A DNA stretch of 64,000 nucleotides from Streptomyces sp. 2131.1 (GTDB taxonomy: Bacteria > Actinomycetota > Actinomycetes > Streptomycetales > Streptomycetaceae). The stretch covers positions 248,001 to 312,000 of the forward strand of contig NZ_FNSY01000001.1 in assembly GCF_900105515.1 (NCBI RefSeq), read 5' to 3'. The notes below the pieces were generated by a model. It was not told the origin of the DNA. It worked only from the letters and a program-made list of their open reading frames with translations, and ran no database searches. Shown here piece by piece: positions 63,462-64,000 of this stretch. The stretch's first letter is position 1, and every line of letters begins with the position of its first letter. The translations under genes were made by a program, and so were the position numbers.

Positions 63462-64000
63462 GCCGGGCCCGCCACGGACTCCGCGGAGGACCTTCTGGAC
63501 GCGGCGGTGGCCCGCGCCATGCGGGAGACGGGCGCCGCCGTGGCGATGCTCTACCTGCTGCCGCCCGGCGAATCGACGCTCCGGCTCGCCGTGCTGGCCG
63601 GGATCCCGGCGGAGATCGCCGATCCCTGGCTGCGGGTGCCGCTGTCCGCACCCATACCGGTGTCCGACGCGGTGAAGGACCGGCACCTGGTGTGGCTCGG
63701 CAGCCAGGAGGAGCTGGCCAGGCGCTATCCGCGCCCCGCGCTCGTCCTGCCGTACCGTTTCGCGCTCGCCGCCGCGCCCCTGGCCGGCGGAGTCGAGGCG
63801 CTGGGCGGGATCGTGCTGCTGTGGCCCGGCTCCCACGCGGCCCAGCTGACGCCGCAGGAGCGTGCGGCGGTCGCCGACTGCTGCGGTGACGCGGCGCGGG
63901 TGCTGCGCGAGGCACGCGACCGGGGCCGTCCGGTGGCGGCGGGCGCCGGGCCGCGGGTGCTGCCCCCGGTCACCGCGCCGCCGCCCGCGCACACCGAGGC
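63453..64000 (+). CDS. GAF-domain protein, 5' part (runs off window); possible SpoIIE-type phosphatase
   Basis: Starts at ATG 63453 (MDNAGPATDSAEDLLDAAVARAMRETGAAVAMLYLL) and stays open to the window end, about 182 codons. A GAF-like sensor fills residues about 12-150 (LAVLAGIPAEIADPWLRVPLS, then ALAAAPLAGGVEALGGIVLLWPG, then LTPQERAAVADCCGDAARVLREA). GAF domains of this style usually precede PP2C/SpoIIE modules in Streptomyces, which would make it the third of the window, but the decisive part is outside. No stop codon seen. Confidence 0.7.
   Translation, partial: MDNAGPATDSAEDLLDAAVARAMRETGAAVAMLYLLPPGESTLRLAVLAGIPAEIADPWLRVPLSAPIPVSDAVKDRHLVWLGSQEELARRYPRPALVLPYRFALAAAPLAGGVEALGGIVLLWPGSHAAQLTPQERAAVADCCGDAARVLREARDRGRPVAAGAGPRVLPPVTAPPPAHTE

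Noticed and set aside
1..64000. CRISPR array or prophage
   Set aside because: I saw no regularly spaced direct repeats, cas genes, integrase, terminase or tail genes. The lone GH25 and small membrane genes are not enough.

Overview
The window is ordinary chromosome from a Streptomyces or close relative. GC content is very high throughout, with strong G/C preference at third codon positions. GTG, TTG and leaderless-looking starts are common, intergenic spaces are short, and the families are typical of the genus: SpoIIE/PAS/GAF phosphatases, an LAxTG sortase substrate, roadblock/LC7, DUF6397, TerD and LytR-CpsA-Psr. I could see only one TTA codon, in a 75-aa gene at 12680. No integrase, transposase, CRISPR array, rRNA or recognisable antibiotic cluster is present.

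Layout. 1-2.3 kb: 3' end of a probable MmyB-like regulator, a 65-bp near-perfect palindrome, an atypical tRNA-like gene, a GNAT acetyltransferase and a secreted S1 protease with a LacI-type operator. 2.5-6.4 kb: lipoprotein, type-B carboxylesterase, small protein, and a MarR/VOC divergon. 6.4-11.1 kb: GH25 lysozyme-like protein without a signal peptide, an SDR/LysR divergon, a radical SAM enzyme with a CX8CX2C cluster motif, and an SRPBCC protein. 11.1-17.1 kb: pentapeptide-repeat protein, two small unknowns (one with the TTA codon), a 3-hydroxyisobutyryl-CoA hydrolase-like protein, a PAS-GAF-PP2C-ATPase regulator, and an LAETG cell-wall protein. 17.3-22.1 kb: GNAT, a DUF6397 gene interrupted by an in-frame TGA, roadblock/LC7, an LCP glycopolymer transferase, and TerD.

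22.2-36.4 kb: MMPL exporter with its divergent MarR regulator, MpaB-like DUF2236 protein, unknowns, MOSC protein, fatty acid desaturase, a SNF2 helicase-SWIM protein operon, a Tat-type amidase behind a structured leader, and an XRE-cupin/BenE divergon with two abutting 16-bp operators. 36.5-47.4 kb: ABC exporter, ManD-type dehydratase divergent from an MFS permease, a secreted His/Trp-rich repeat protein, a second SpoIIE phosphatase, an ABC exporter behind a SoxR-type promoter with a 19-bp spacer, and a PepSY lipoprotein.

47.5-64 kb: a three-gene, translationally coupled quinone oxidoreductase/acyl-CoA dehydrogenase operon, a secreted GH84 N-acetylglucosaminidase with a DasR-like site, a PIG-L deacetylase, a rhodanese-DUF2892 fusion behind a CsoR/CstR-like operator, a proline iminopeptidase, a split quaternary-amine ABC transporter (ATPase on +; permeases, binding protein and a serine hydrolase on -), an alpha/beta hydrolase, a PadR/SnoaL pair, and the start of a GAF protein that runs off the window.

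Regulation is the main theme. Many enzyme/regulator pairs are divergent with visible operators between them, and two operators (SoxR-like, DasR-like) tie local genes to known global regulators. I found no clearly new multi-gene system. The best leads are the nonsense-interrupted DUF6397 gene, the His/Trp repeat protein, the odd tRNA-like gene with its palindrome, the unusual radical SAM enzyme, and the split Opu transporter. All families were recognised by eye; no database search was run.
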